Part shown: in pieces, positions 51,925 through 60,045 of the stretch
Numbering within the stretch: position 1 is the stretch's first letter
Layout of the letters: each line of letters opens with the position of its first letter
NCBI RefSeq assembly: GCF_014655955.1
Contig: NZ_BNBO01000017.1
Span: 62,001 to 126,000 of the forward strand
Length of the DNA stretch: 64,000 nucleotides
Reading direction: 5' to 3'
Source of the DNA: Kitasatospora indigofera
Lineage (GTDB): Bacteria; Actinomycetota; Actinomycetes; Streptomycetales; Streptomycetaceae
Notes under the pieces: generated by a model
The model's database searches: none
The model's input: the letters and a program-made list of their open reading frames with translations, nothing else
Told to the model about the DNA's origin: nothing
Made by a program: the position numbers and the translations under genes

Positions 51925-51998
51925 CGGGCTACCCGGCCTTTCCGTTCCGCAGGGGGGTGACGCCATGGGGGCGAACGTAATTTCTTCATCCTATTTGC

Positions 51999-53237
51999 TT
52001 ATGTCGTGATTGGGGGTCCAAGGCGCCGGACCATGACCAGGGTCCGGTCGTCGGCGACGTCCCGGGCGACCGCGCGCAGCACCCGGCCGGCCGGGTGGCC
52101 CGCGGTGCCGCCGGACGCGTGGGGCACCCGCAGCACCGGCTCGGCGGCGGCCAGCAGCCGTCCGATCCCGGCCTCGATGTCCTGGCCGGGCACCTCCACC
52201 AGGCCGTCGCTGTAGAGCAGCAGCGAGTCGCCGAGCGCCAGCCGCCCGTGGGCCGCCGGGTACGGGCTGCCGGACAGCAGCCCGAGCGCCGGCCCGCCGT
52301 CCTCGCCGAGCAGCCAGCTGCCGCCGGCCTCCCGGCGGTAGTGCGCGGGCGGCGGGTGGCCCGCGTTGAACAGCCGGTACTCCCCGCTGGCCGGCCGCAG
52401 CGCGAGGTGCACGGCGGTCGCGAACTCGTCCTCCCGGCCCAGCCCCACCAGGTAGTCGTTGGCGGCGGGCAGGAAGGCCTCCGGCGGCACCGAGCCGAGC
52501 AGCATCGCGAACGCGCCGGACAGGTGCATCGAGCGGGCGGCCGCCCGGCTGCCCTTGCCGGAGACGTCCACCAGGAGGACCTCCAGCAGGTCCTGCTCGG
52601 GCCGGTCGGCGCAGAGCAGGAAGTCCCCGGAGAAGGCGTGGCCGCCGACGGGCGCCAGGGCCCGGTCGAAGTGCCAGTCCAGCAGCCGGTCCGGCAGCCG
52701 GCCGAGGGCGTGGGTGTGCTCGGACAGCTCCAGCAGCATCGAGTCGCCGCGCAGGCCGCGCAAACCGAGCCGGTTGCGGAAGCGCGCGGTCACCATCCCG
52801 GCCAGCGCGGTCAGCGCGAGCACCACGGTGACCCCGGCCCGGACGCCGTGCGGCTCGTGCCAGCCGGCGCTGAGCGCGCTGCCGGCCAGCACCCCGGCCA
52901 CCAGCACCAGCTGCCGGCGGGTGCTGAGCACCAGGCCGCCGCAGACCAGCGGGAGCACCAGGGCGGACGGGGGCCAGCTGCCCGGCAGGGCGACCGACAG
53001 CGCGGTGAAGAGCGCGGTGACGCCCAGCAGCAGGAGCAGGGCGCCGCGTTCCGCGGCCGGGTCGCCGTCCAGCAGCCGGCTGCCCCGGCGGCCGAGCGGT
53101 CCGCGGCGGGCGGCCCGCGCCCAGCGGCCCGGGCCGGTCCGGCGGTGCGCCGCCTCCTGGGCTGCGGGCACGGCAACCTCCCCCGGGTCCGGCGGCCGGC
53201 CGTCGACCACCTGTGTGATCAGCCAATCTAGTGCCAA
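51999..53237 (-). CDS. Membrane-anchored SpoIIE-type PP2C phosphatase
   Basis: The 412-residue protein has three to four membrane segments (residues about 65-155) and a C-terminal PP2C domain with F-S-G-D-F, V-D-V-S-G-K-G, Y-S-D-G-L and A-D-D-R-T. It lies directly upstream of the GAF/PAS phosphatase on the same strand. The gene ends with TAA, a rare stop here, in an A/T-rich patch that has a TAGGAT box for the next gene. It is likely part of a sigma-factor or stress signalling switch. Confidence 0.87.
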   Translation of the reverse strand: MALDWLITQVVDGRPPDPGEVAVPAAQEAAHRRTGPGRWARAARRGPLGRRGSRLLDGDPAAERGALLLLLGVTALFTALSVALPGSWPPSALVLPLVCGGLVLSTRRQLVLVAGVLAGSALSAGWHEPHGVRAGVTVVLALTALAGMVTARFRNRLGLRGLRGDSMLLELSEHTHALGRLPDRLLDWHFDRALAPVGGHAFSGDFLLCADRPEQDLLEVLLVDVSGKGSRAAARSMHLSGAFAMLLGSVPPEAFLPAANDYLVGLGREDEFATAVHLALRPASGEYRLFNAGHPPPAHYRREAGGSWLLGEDGGPALGLLSGSPYPAAHGRLALGDSLLLYSDGLVEVPGQDIEAGIGRLLAAAEPVLRVPHASGGTAGHPAGRVLRAVARDVADDRTLVMVRRLGPPITT

Positions 53238-53391
53238 ACGCCCGTTTGCTCCCGTTCTGGGGTGCGTGCTGGCGTGGCCGGCCCCGACGGCGGGGGTGGC
53301 GCCGCCGGCACGGGGGGTGGGGGCGCGGGCCCCGCCGGTACGGGCCTCGGCGGCGCGGGCGGTGGCCGGACCGGGGCCACCGCGCGGCCGG

Positions 53392-53961
53392 TCAGGCCGT
53401 CGGCCAGGACCGCAGTCCGGCGGTGAGGACCCCGATCAGCCGGTCCTGGGTGACGGCCAGGTCCTCGGAGCGCCGGAACGAGCCGGCGATGGACAGCGAG
53501 GCGAAGCCGTGCGCGACCGAGCGCACGCTGCGGGCCGCGTGGATCACCTCCGGGCCCTGCAGCCCGTAGTCGTGCAGCACGGCGACCAGCACCTCGACCA
53601 GCTCGGCGGCGGCCCTGGTCAGCTCGTCGTCGGGCTGCGGGGCCTGCGGCAGGGCGTTGTACCGGTGGGGGTGCTCCACGGCGTACGCGTGGTAGCCGCG
53701 CAGCACCGCCTCCACCGCGCCGTCCCCGCTGCGGCCGACCGCGGACTTGGCCAGCCGGGTGGCCAGCTCCTCGGTCACCCGGACGGCGACCAGCCGGCGC
53801 AGCTCGGCCAGGCCGCCGGGGACGTGCTTGTACAGGGACGGGGTGGCGACCCCGGCCCGGGCGGCGACGGCCGCCAGGGTGAGGGCGTCCGGGCCCTGGT
53901 CGTCGATCAGGCCGAGGGCGTAGGAGACGACGGCGTCCGGGGTCAGTCCGGCGCGTGGCAT
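53392..53961 (-). CDS. TetR-family repressor
   Basis: The 189-residue protein has an N-terminal TetR helix-turn-helix (T-L-A-A-V-A-A-R-A-G-V-A-T-P-S-L-Y-K-H-V) and an all-helical ligand-binding part of the WHG (TetR_C_33) type. It lies downstream of the hydrolase gene on the same strand, probably in one operon controlled by its own palindrome at 54961-54983. Confidence 0.88.
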   Translation of the reverse strand: MPRAGLTPDAVVSYALGLIDDQGPDALTLAAVAARAGVATPSLYKHVPGGLAELRRLVAVRVTEELATRLAKSAVGRSGDGAVEAVLRGYHAYAVEHPHRYNALPQAPQPDDELTRAAAELVEVLVAVLHDYGLQGPEVIHAARSVRSVAHGFASLSIAGSFRRSEDLAVTQDRLIGVLTAGLRSWPTA

Positions 53962-54050
53962 GGGGGCCTCCTGGGGGATGGTGCGGCACCGGGGGTGCGG
54001 TGCGGTGGGGGGGAAGGCGGCCCGCGCGCGGTGGCCGGGCGCGGGGCGGC

Positions 54051-54905
54051 TCAGCCCTGGGAGTCGGCGGTGCTGGGCGTGGACTCGGTGAGCGAGGCCA
54101 GGAAGGGCACCAGCGCGTCGGCGGTGGCCTGCGGGAACTCCGCCATCGGGTAGTGGCCGGCGCCCTCGATCATCACCTTGCGGGCGTTCAGCGCGGCGGC
54201 CTGGCGGTCGGCGACCACCTCGGGCTTGGGGAAGTCGGGGTCCTTGCTGCCCATCACGACCAGCGCGGGGCAGCTCACCGCGGCCGACCAGCCGACCGGC
54301 GCGGAGTCGCCGCGGACGTAGCCGCGGGTGGCGGTCTTTCGCCCGGGGGTGCGCAGCGAGGCGACCAGCTCGGCGCGGTACTCGGTGAAGTCGGCGGGCT
54401 TGGCGGTGGGGAAGGCCAGCTTCTGGTACATCCCCCAGAAGGCGGGGAACTGGATCACGGCCGTGCCGAGCACCTTCACCAGGCCGCGCTGGAAGGCGGT
54501 CTGCGGCAGGTTCTCGACGAAGGCGTCCAGCAGGGCGATCCCGGCCACCCGGCCGGGGGCGTCCCCGGCGACCTTGACCACGCTGGCGCCGGTGTAGGAG
54601 CTGCCGACCAGCACGGCCCGCTCGATGCCGAGGTGGTCCAGCAGGGCCAGGGCGTCGTCGGCGATGGCGGCGGGGGAGTAGTCGTCCCAGGCGATCGAGG
54701 ACTCGCCGAAGCCGCGGATGTCCATGGTGATCACCCGGTGGCCGGCCGCGGTCAGCAGCGGGTGCAGGTGGCGGTAGGCGGAGCGGGAGTCGAGCATGCC
54801 GGGGATCAGGAGGACCGGTGCGCCGCTGCCGTGCTCGGTGTCGTCGAAGGCGATCCGCCCGCCGGGGACGTCGAGGTAACGGGTCGCGAGAGGAGTGGTG
54901 GACAT
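54051..54905 (-). CDS. Alpha/beta hydrolase
   Basis: The 284-residue protein has an alpha/beta-hydrolase fold: oxyanion segment L-I-P-G-M-L-D-S, nucleophile elbow V-G-S-S-Y-T-G with Ser103, acid Asp in G-S-K-D-P-D and His in G-A-G-H-Y-P. There is no signal peptide. The gene is preceded by a perfect palindrome typical of TetR control. Substrate unknown; esterase, epoxide hydrolase-like or haloperoxidase-like activities are possible. Confidence 0.88.
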   Translation of the reverse strand: MSTTPLATRYLDVPGGRIAFDDTEHGSGAPVLLIPGMLDSRSAYRHLHPLLTAAGHRVITMDIRGFGESSIAWDDYSPAAIADDALALLDHLGIERAVLVGSSYTGASVVKVAGDAPGRVAGIALLDAFVENLPQTAFQRGLVKVLGTAVIQFPAFWGMYQKLAFPTAKPADFTEYRAELVASLRTPGRKTATRGYVRGDSAPVGWSAAVSCPALVVMGSKDPDFPKPEVVADRQAAALNARKVMIEGAGHYPMAEFPQATADALVPFLASLTESTPSTADSQG

Positions 54906-54960
54906 CGCTGGCCTCCTTGGCCTGTGGGCCGTGCCGTCGGCGAGCTGCCGATAGCCATAA

Positions 54961-54983
54961 AGCTAAGGCTAATAGCCTTAGCT
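54961..54983. promoter_or_regulatory. TetR-type operator
   Basis: AGCTAAGGCT-AAT-AGCCTTAGCT is a perfect inverted repeat with 10-bp arms, 56 bases before the hydrolase start, in an A/T-richer patch. It is the natural operator for the TetR protein encoded two genes downstream. Confidence 0.8.
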
Positions 54984-55099
54984 GTCAAGGAGTGGCCTCC
55001 GGCGTCCGCCCCGGCCGGCCCCGGAGCCGGCCGCGGGGCCCTCGCCTGCCCCGGCCCGTCGCCGGGCCGCGGTGCCCGCCGCCGCGGTCGGGCGGGGCG

Positions 55100-55390
55100 T
55101 CAGATGCCCTCCACCTTGAAGGGGTCGTGCTCGGCGAGCAGCTTCTCCAGCCGGGCCTGGTCGACCCGGGTGACGATCTCGGTGCTCTCCTGGCGGTCCC
55201 GGATCACCTTGGCCAGGGTGAACGAGGAGGTCACCGTGTACAGCAGGCCGATGCCCAGGAAGGCCCTGGTCCATGCGCCTACCGGCAGGTAGGCGATGCC
55301 GACGGCCAGGGCGCCGCCGGAGATCGCGAAGGACAGCACGGCCTGGACGTAGTACGCCGCCGTGGTACGTGACTGCATCGAGGTGCTCAT
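55100..55390 (-). CDS. YiaA/YiaB-like inner membrane protein
   Basis: The 96-residue protein has two membrane helices (A-V-L-S-F-A-I-S-G-G-A-L-A-V-G and A-F-L-G-I-G-L-L-Y-T-V) and a charged cytoplasmic end with R-D-R-Q-E-S-T-E-I, the pattern of the YiaA/YiaB family. The ATG at 55390 is preferred to the longer frame from 55423. Function unknown. Confidence 0.8.
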   Translation of the reverse strand: MSTSMQSRTTAAYYVQAVLSFAISGGALAVGIAYLPVGAWTRAFLGIGLLYTVTSSFTLAKVIRDRQESTEIVTRVDQARLEKLLAEHDPFKVEGI

Positions 55391-55532
55391 GCGGCCAGGA
55401 TGGCCAAGCGTCATGTCGCGCACATGAGTACGGGTACTCAGATTCAGGTGCGGTTTGTTGACGCCTGTTCACGATCTGTAGTGCCGCCGGATGGTAACCA
55501 TGCCAAATCGCCCATTCCGCCCCATGAAAATG

Positions 55533-55561
55533 TTGACTCTCCCGCCTGGACGGCTTGGAAT
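55533..55561 (+). promoter_or_regulatory. Possible promoter upstream of the riboswitch
   Basis: TTGACT (55533-55538) is followed after 17 bases by TGGAAT (55556-55561), a weak -10. The A/T-richer region 55480-55600, otherwise gene-free, is the likely promoter of the M23 peptidase transcript. TAGGAT at 55572 is an alternative -10. Confidence 0.35.
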
Positions 55562-55624
55562 CAGGGGCTCCTAGGATTAACGTTTGATAACGCAGCGCGG
55601 TCGGCAACGCCGTGACCACGGCAC

Positions 55625-55775
55625 CGTGCGCTCGCCTAATCCCGCACGGCCCGTCCTCCGGGGCAGGTCAGGGAGCCGGGGAACCACCGTTCCTTGGGGT
55701 GAATCGGCCAGGCCCAGGCCCGGCCGTAGGAGACCTTCCTGCTCCGAACCCGTCAGCTAACCCGGTAGGCGCGAA
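55625..55775 (+). promoter_or_regulatory. c-di-AMP riboswitch (ydaO-yuaA type)
   Basis: The leader contains the conserved elements of this class in order: CGCCTAATCC at the 5' side, GGGGAACCACC, TTGGGGTGAATC, and CCGAACCCGTCAGCTAACCC ahead of GGTAGGCG. The ends CGCCTA (55633-55638) and TAGGCG (55766-55771) pair as P1. It lies directly before the ribosome site of a secreted cell-wall hydrolase, the usual target of this riboswitch in actinomycetes, where c-di-AMP turns expression down. Boundaries are approximate. Confidence 0.9.
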
Positions 55776-55797
55776 GGAAGGAAAGGAGCGCGCCTCC

Positions 55798-56655
55798 GTG
55801 GCGTCGTCGTACTCTCCGGCACACCTGCCCGGTTCCACCGGCACCCAGCTTCTCGACCACCCCTGGCCGCCCGCCCACGGCGGCTCGTACGGGGAGGCCC
55901 CGGACGAGTCCGCTCCCCCGCAGCCGGCCGACAGCAACCGGCACCGGATGCCCCGTCAGACCCGCGGGACCGGCCCCCTGCTCGGCGTCACCGCGGTGGC
56001 CGCCACCCTCGGCGCCACCGGCTTCGCCTCCGCGACCCCCGCCGCCGCGCCCGCCGTGGTCTCGCCGGACGAGACCACCGTGCTCTCCGCCGACCCCGGC
56101 CTGGCCCTCGCCGCCCGCATCCAGCAGCAGGCCGACAGCCAGCGCACCGCCGCCGAGGAGGGTGCCCGGCTGCAGGCCGCCAAGGAGGCCGAGGTCAAGC
56201 GCGCCGCCCAGCAGGAGGAGGCCCGGAAGGCCGCCGAGGCGGCCGAGAAGGCCAAGCTCGCCGCGATCCAGCTGCCGGTCCGCGACTACTTCCTCTCCGC
56301 CCACTACGGGCAGAGCGCCTCGTACTGGTCGCACCTGCACACCGGCCTCGACTTCGCGGCCTCCACCGGCACCCCGGTCTACTCGGTCGGCTCCGGCACC
56401 ATCACCTCGGCCGGCTGGTCCGGCTCGTACGGCTACCGGATCATCCAGACCCTGCCCGACGGCACCGAGATCTGGTACTGCCACCTCTCCTCGATCATCA
56501 AGGCCTCCGGCAAGGTCGTGCCCGGCCAGCAGATCGGCAAGGTCGGCGCCACCGGCAACGTGACCGGCCCGCACCTGCACCTGGAGGTCCGCCCGGACGG
56601 CGGCGCCCCGGTCGACCCGGAGAGCTGGCTGGAGCAGCGCGGCCTCACCCCCTGA
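55798..56655 (+). CDS. Secreted M23-family peptidoglycan peptidase
   Basis: The 285-residue protein has an unusually long N-terminal region (about 60 residues) before a hydrophobic segment (L-L-G-V-T-A-V-A-A-T-L-G-A-T-G-F-A-S-A). An Ala/Glu/Lys coiled coil (A-K-E-A-E-V-K-R-A-A-Q-Q-E-E) follows, then the M23 domain with H-T-G-L-D and H-L-H-L-E, the zinc and catalytic His/Asp set. It cuts peptide cross-links in the wall. The GTG at 55798 has GAAAGGAG upstream. Control by the c-di-AMP riboswitch ties it to growth and osmotic state. Confidence 0.92.
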   Translation: MASSYSPAHLPGSTGTQLLDHPWPPAHGGSYGEAPDESAPPQPADSNRHRMPRQTRGTGPLLGVTAVAATLGATGFASATPAAAPAVVSPDETTVLSADPGLALAARIQQQADSQRTAAEEGARLQAAKEAEVKRAAQQEEARKAAEAAEKAKLAAIQLPVRDYFLSAHYGQSASYWSHLHTGLDFAASTGTPVYSVGSGTITSAGWSGSYGYRIIQTLPDGTEIWYCHLSSIIKASGKVVPGQQIGKVGATGNVTGPHLHLEVRPDGGAPVDPESWLEQRGLTP

Positions 56656-56664
56656 CGGACCGTC

Positions 56665-56690
56665 CCGGTCCCGGCCGCCGCCGGGACCGG
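56665..56690. terminator. Terminator between converging genes
   Basis: An 11-bp perfect stem CCGGTCCCGGC with a four-base loop lies ten bases after the peptidase stop. Confidence 0.75.
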
Positions 56691-56711
56691 CGGGCGGCGG
56701 CCCGCGGGCGG

Positions 56712-57734
56712 TCAGTCCCGCGGGCGGTCCGCCCCCGGCGCCCCGGCCGGCTCCTCGGGGGAGTCCCCGGCCGGCGCGTCCTGCGCGGCCCACTCCTCCT
56801 CGCCGGTCCACTCCTGGCCGTCCTGGCCGCCCGCGTCCTCGCCCTCGCCCTCGTCCCAGGGGTGCTGCGGGAGCTGCGCCAGGTAGGCCTCGATCTCCTC
56901 CGGGCCCGGCTCCGGCGCCAGGTCGGGGTACTCCTCCACCAGCAGCAGCGGCAGACCCGGCACCGTCCACTCGCCGAACAGCCGCATCGCCTCCACGGCC
57001 GCGGCCGCCTCGAAGGACTCGAAGTCCCCGGCGAGCTCCTGCGGCATCGGGCGGCCCAGCGCGTTCAGCTCGGCCAGGTTCCGGTAGCTGCGCTCCATCA
57101 GCCCGTTCTCCAGCAGCATCCGGGCGCCGTCGGTGGCCATCCCGACCGACATCAGCCGGGTGGGGCCCCAGCCGCCGTCGCCGTCCACCCGGTCCAGCAC
57201 GCCGGCGTCCTCCAGCGCCGCGTAGGCCGCGAGCCGCTCCTCCGGTGCCAGGTCGCGGAACGCGTCCAGCCAGGCCCGGACCGCCGCCGGGTCGTCCAAC
57301 GCCACGCCGTCCGCGCGCAGCAGCAGGGTGTACAGCCGGGGCCAGGTCACCAGGTCCGCGCGGCGCAGCAGGCCGGCCGCCACCTCGCCCTGCCACTCGG
57401 CCTCGGCCAGCAGCCGCTCCTGGCGCTTGGCGTTCAGCCGCTTCGCCGCCCGCTGGTGGTCGGTCAGCAGCCGCACCGCCGCGCCGTACGCCAGCGGGTC
57501 CTCGCCGGGCGCCGGCTGCACGTACAGGTACAGCCGTTCGTACAGCAGGTGCTCGACGGCCGCCGAGGTCAGCTCGGGCCAGCCGTCGCGGATCCGGCCG
57601 CCGCCGAGTTCGAGCAGCGTCAGCACCGCCCGCAGCGGGCCCTCGGCCACCGGCTCGCGGTCCTGGGCCCGCGCCCAGGCGGTCAGCTCGGCGGTCCGGG
57701 TACGAGGGGCGAGCCGCAGGTCATCGTCGTTCAT
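56712..57734 (-). CDS. Conserved protein of unknown function
   Basis: The 340-residue soluble protein is mostly helical and Ala/Leu/Glu-rich and ends in an acidic, Pro/Gly/Asp-rich tail of about 60 residues. There is no membrane segment, signal peptide or recognised catalytic motif. The ATG at 57734 shares a 34-bp divergent promoter region with the acetyltransferase gene and appears leaderless. Possibly a regulatory or scaffold protein; function unknown. Confidence 0.75.
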   Translation of the reverse strand: MNDDDLRLAPRTRTAELTAWARAQDREPVAEGPLRAVLTLLELGGGRIRDGWPELTSAAVEHLLYERLYLYVQPAPGEDPLAYGAAVRLLTDHQRAAKRLNAKRQERLLAEAEWQGEVAAGLLRRADLVTWPRLYTLLLRADGVALDDPAAVRAWLDAFRDLAPEERLAAYAALEDAGVLDRVDGDGGWGPTRLMSVGMATDGARMLLENGLMERSYRNLAELNALGRPMPQELAGDFESFEAAAAVEAMRLFGEWTVPGLPLLLVEEYPDLAPEPGPEEIEAYLAQLPQHPWDEGEGEDAGGQDGQEWTGEEEWAAQDAPAGDSPEEPAGAPGADRPRD

Positions 57735-57768
57735 GTGACGTACGGTAGCCGCTGTACCGTTGGCGGAC
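57735..57768. promoter_or_regulatory. Back-to-back leaderless promoters from an inverted repeat
   Basis: In only 34 bp, ACGGTA (57742-57747) and TACCGT (57755-57760) form an inverted repeat. Each arm reads TACCGT toward one of the two genes, ending seven bases (minus) or eight bases (plus) before the ATG. Neither gene has a ribosome binding site. Confidence 0.55.
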
Positions 57769-58332
57769 ATGGTCCCCGTACTGCTCACCGGCCCGCGTCT
57801 GGTCATCCGCGAGTTCCACCACACCCCCGGCGACGTCGACGCGCTGCACGCCGTCTTCGGCGATCCCGAGACGGCCCGATACCTCCCCTTCGAACCACGC
57901 GACCGGGAGACCTGCGCCGACCAGATCGAGCTCTACCTCGAAGAGGCCCAGAAGGATCCGCGCAGCACCTACCGGCTGGCCGTGACCCGGCTGGAGGACG
58001 GCGAGGACGCCGTGCCGATCGGCAACGCCGTGCTCGGGGTGGAGCCCCAGCGGGCCGGCTTCGTCGGCTACGCGCTGCGCCGGGACACCTGGGGACTGGG
58101 CTACGCCAGCGAGATCACCCGGCTGCTCTGCGGCCTCGGCTTCGCCACCCTCGGGCTGCACCGGCTCTACGCCCGGGTCGATCCCGCCAACACCGCCTCC
58201 TCCCGGGTGCTGACCAAGGCCGGGTTCCAGCTGGAGGGCCGGATCCGGCACGACCTCTACCTGCGCGGGACGTGGCACGACGCCCTGCAGTACTCGCTGC
58301 TGGAGGACGAGTGGGCGGCCCAGGGCGGCTGA
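57769..58332 (+). CDS. GNAT acetyltransferase (RimJ/RimL-like)
   Basis: The 187-residue protein follows the RimJ/RimL layout: L-T-G-P-R-L-V-I-R-E-F at the start, then G-Y-A-L-R-R-D-T-W-G-L-G-Y-A-S-E with acetyl-CoA binding, and N-T-A-S-S-R-V-L-T-K-A-G-F. It transfers an acetyl group to an amine, likely a protein N-terminus or small molecule. ATG 57769 is preferred to TTG 57760. Confidence 0.9.
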   Translation: MVPVLLTGPRLVIREFHHTPGDVDALHAVFGDPETARYLPFEPRDRETCADQIELYLEEAQKDPRSTYRLAVTRLEDGEDAVPIGNAVLGVEPQRAGFVGYALRRDTWGLGYASEITRLLCGLGFATLGLHRLYARVDPANTASSRVLTKAGFQLEGRIRHDLYLRGTWHDALQYSLLEDEWAAQGG

Positions 58333-58452
58333 CAGGGGGTTAACCCCACCCCGGACCGGCCGGTGGGCCGGATACCGCCGCCGGGCCGTCCGCGGGACCG
58401 TTGAGGTGTCAGCAGGAAGCGCACCAGGACACCACGAGGGACCGAGGCGGCC

Positions 58453-59175
58453 ATGATCAGCAGCAGCGCACAGGGCGGCGAGTACGACGGTTACCAGGCC
58501 CACCGCCCGGCCCGGGGCGGCGGGGCCCGGCCGGCCCCCGGGTTCTGGCGGGCGCCGTTCAGCCGTTCCTACCTCGGCGAGGTCGGGTTCACCCTCGGCG
58601 GGCTGCCGATCGCCGTCGCCGGGTTCGTCGTCGCCGTCACGCTGTTCTCGCTCGGCCTCGGCACCCTGGTCACCGTGATCGGGCTGCCGGTGCTGGTGGC
58701 GCTGCTCGGCTCGGCCCGGGGCTTCGGCGCCCTGGAGCGCGCCCGGGCCCGGGGCCTGCTCGCCCTGGACGTCGCCGACCCCGCTCCGGTCCGGCCCGCC
58801 CGGCCGGGTTTCTGGGCCGGCGTCACCGGCCGCCTCGGCGACGCGGCCGGCTGGAAGGCCGTGCTGTACCTGGTCCTGATGTTCCCCTGGGCGATCGTCA
58901 GCTTCACGCTGTCGCTGACCTTCCTGGTCACCGGGTGGGTGGTCGCCGCCTACCCGCTCTACCACTGGGTCTTCGCCCGCTGGACGCCGTGGCCCGGCTA
59001 CCAGCTCTTCGACTTCACCAAGGACGGCCGGCACCACCAGTACTTCGTCGAGTCGCCCGCGCAGATCGCCGGGATGTCCCTGATCGGCTTCGTGCTGGTC
59101 TTCCTCACCCCGCTGCTGGTCCGCGCCACGACCAACGTCAACCGGCTGGCGATCCGCGGCCTGCTGGGGGGCTGA
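58453..59175 (+). CDS. Stand-alone membrane sensor-domain protein
   Basis: The 240-residue protein has four membrane segments in two pairs and the pattern of the "putative sensor" domain (PF13796) that usually forms the N-terminal half of actinomycete histidine kinases (G-L-G-T-L-V-T-V-I-G-L-P-V-L near the second helix). No kinase domain follows. It may sense a membrane signal together with another protein. Confidence 0.8.
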   Translation: MISSSAQGGEYDGYQAHRPARGGGARPAPGFWRAPFSRSYLGEVGFTLGGLPIAVAGFVVAVTLFSLGLGTLVTVIGLPVLVALLGSARGFGALERARARGLLALDVADPAPVRPARPGFWAGVTGRLGDAAGWKAVLYLVLMFPWAIVSFTLSLTFLVTGWVVAAYPLYHWVFARWTPWPGYQLFDFTKDGRHHQYFVESPAQIAGMSLIGFVLVFLTPLLVRATTNVNRLAIRGLLGG

Positions 59176-59284
59176 GCCGGGCGTCCGGGGCGGCGGTCCC
59201 CCGTCCGGGACGGCCCGCCGGGCGGACCACGCCGTCGGACCGCCCCGGATGCGGGTCGTCCCGGTGCGTGGTCCGATGATCGTC

Positions 59285-60034
59285 ATGGCCGCACCAGCCG
59301 CCCCCGGGATCCTGCTCACCTCGCGTCCCCTGGACGAGTACTGCGGGCTCTTCGGCCTCACCCGGGCCGCCCTCGCCGCCGTCCGCGGTCCCGTCCTGGA
59401 CTGCCCCGGCGGGGCCGCCGGGCTCACGGCCGAGGCCCGCGCCCTCGGCTGCCACGTGATCGCGGCCGACCCCGCGTACGCCGCGCCGCTGCCCGCCGTC
59501 ACCGCCCGCGCGCTGGCCGGCCGGGACGCCATGGCGGGCGCCATGGCGGGCGCCATGCGGGCCGCCCCGCACCTCTACCCGGCCCCCCGCGACCTCCCGC
59601 CCGACCGCTACCTGCGCAGCTGGGACCGGGCCCGCCGGCTGTTCGCCGCCGACAGCGCCGCCCACCCCGAGGACTACGTCGCCGCCGCGCTGCCCAGCCT
59701 CCCGTTCGCCGACCACACCTTCGCCCTCACCCTCAGCGGCTACCTGCTGCTCGCCTACCCCGGCCAGTTCGGCCCCCGCCACCAGCTGGCCGGGCTGCTG
59801 GAACTCGCCCGGGTCACCGCCCCCGGCGGCGAGGCCCGGATCTACCCCCTGCACGACGGCGACGGCCGGCGCTGCCCGCACCTGGGCGACCTGCGCCGGG
59901 AGCTCGGCCGGCACCGGGTCAGCAGCGAGATCCGTGCCTTCCCCCGCCCCGGCGACGGCCGCACCCGCCGGATCCTGGTGCTGACCCACGCCCGCTCCCG
60001 GATCCACCGGCCCGCCGGGGTGCCCAGCCGTTAG
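59285..60034 (+). CDS. SAM-dependent methyltransferase-like protein
   Basis: The 249-residue protein has a methyltransferase-type motif I V-L-D-C-P-G-G-A-A-G and a post-motif A-A-D-P. Later segments L-P-F-A-D-H-T-F-A-L-T-L-S and L-L-E-L-A-R-V-T-A-P-G-G-E-A-R fit motifs II-III of class I methyltransferases. A 12-bp DNA repeat encodes A-M-A-G repeats near residues 82-90. Substrate unknown. ATG 59285 is preferred to upstream starts that add a basic stretch. Confidence 0.75.
   Translation: MAAPAAPGILLTSRPLDEYCGLFGLTRAALAAVRGPVLDCPGGAAGLTAEARALGCHVIAADPAYAAPLPAVTARALAGRDAMAGAMAGAMRAAPHLYPAPRDLPPDRYLRSWDRARRLFAADSAAHPEDYVAAALPSLPFADHTFALTLSGYLLLAYPGQFGPRHQLAGLLELARVTAPGGEARIYPLHDGDGRRCPHLGDLRRELGRHRVSSEIRAFPRPGDGRTRRILVLTHARSRIHRPAGVPSR
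59528..59560 (+). repeat. In-frame 12-bp repeat in the methyltransferase-like gene
   Basis: GCCATGGCGGGC is present twice in full plus a partial copy, giving A-M-A-G-A-M-A-G-A-M. It may vary in copy number by slippage without breaking the frame. Confidence 0.75.
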
Positions 60035-60045
60035 CGTGTCTGCCC
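60032..60045 (+). promoter_or_regulatory. -10 box overlapping a stop codon
   Basis: TAGCGT (60032-60037) begins with the TAG stop of the methyltransferase-like gene and ends eight bases before the phosphatase ATG. No ribosome site separates them, so the phosphatase may be leaderless. Confidence 0.45.
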
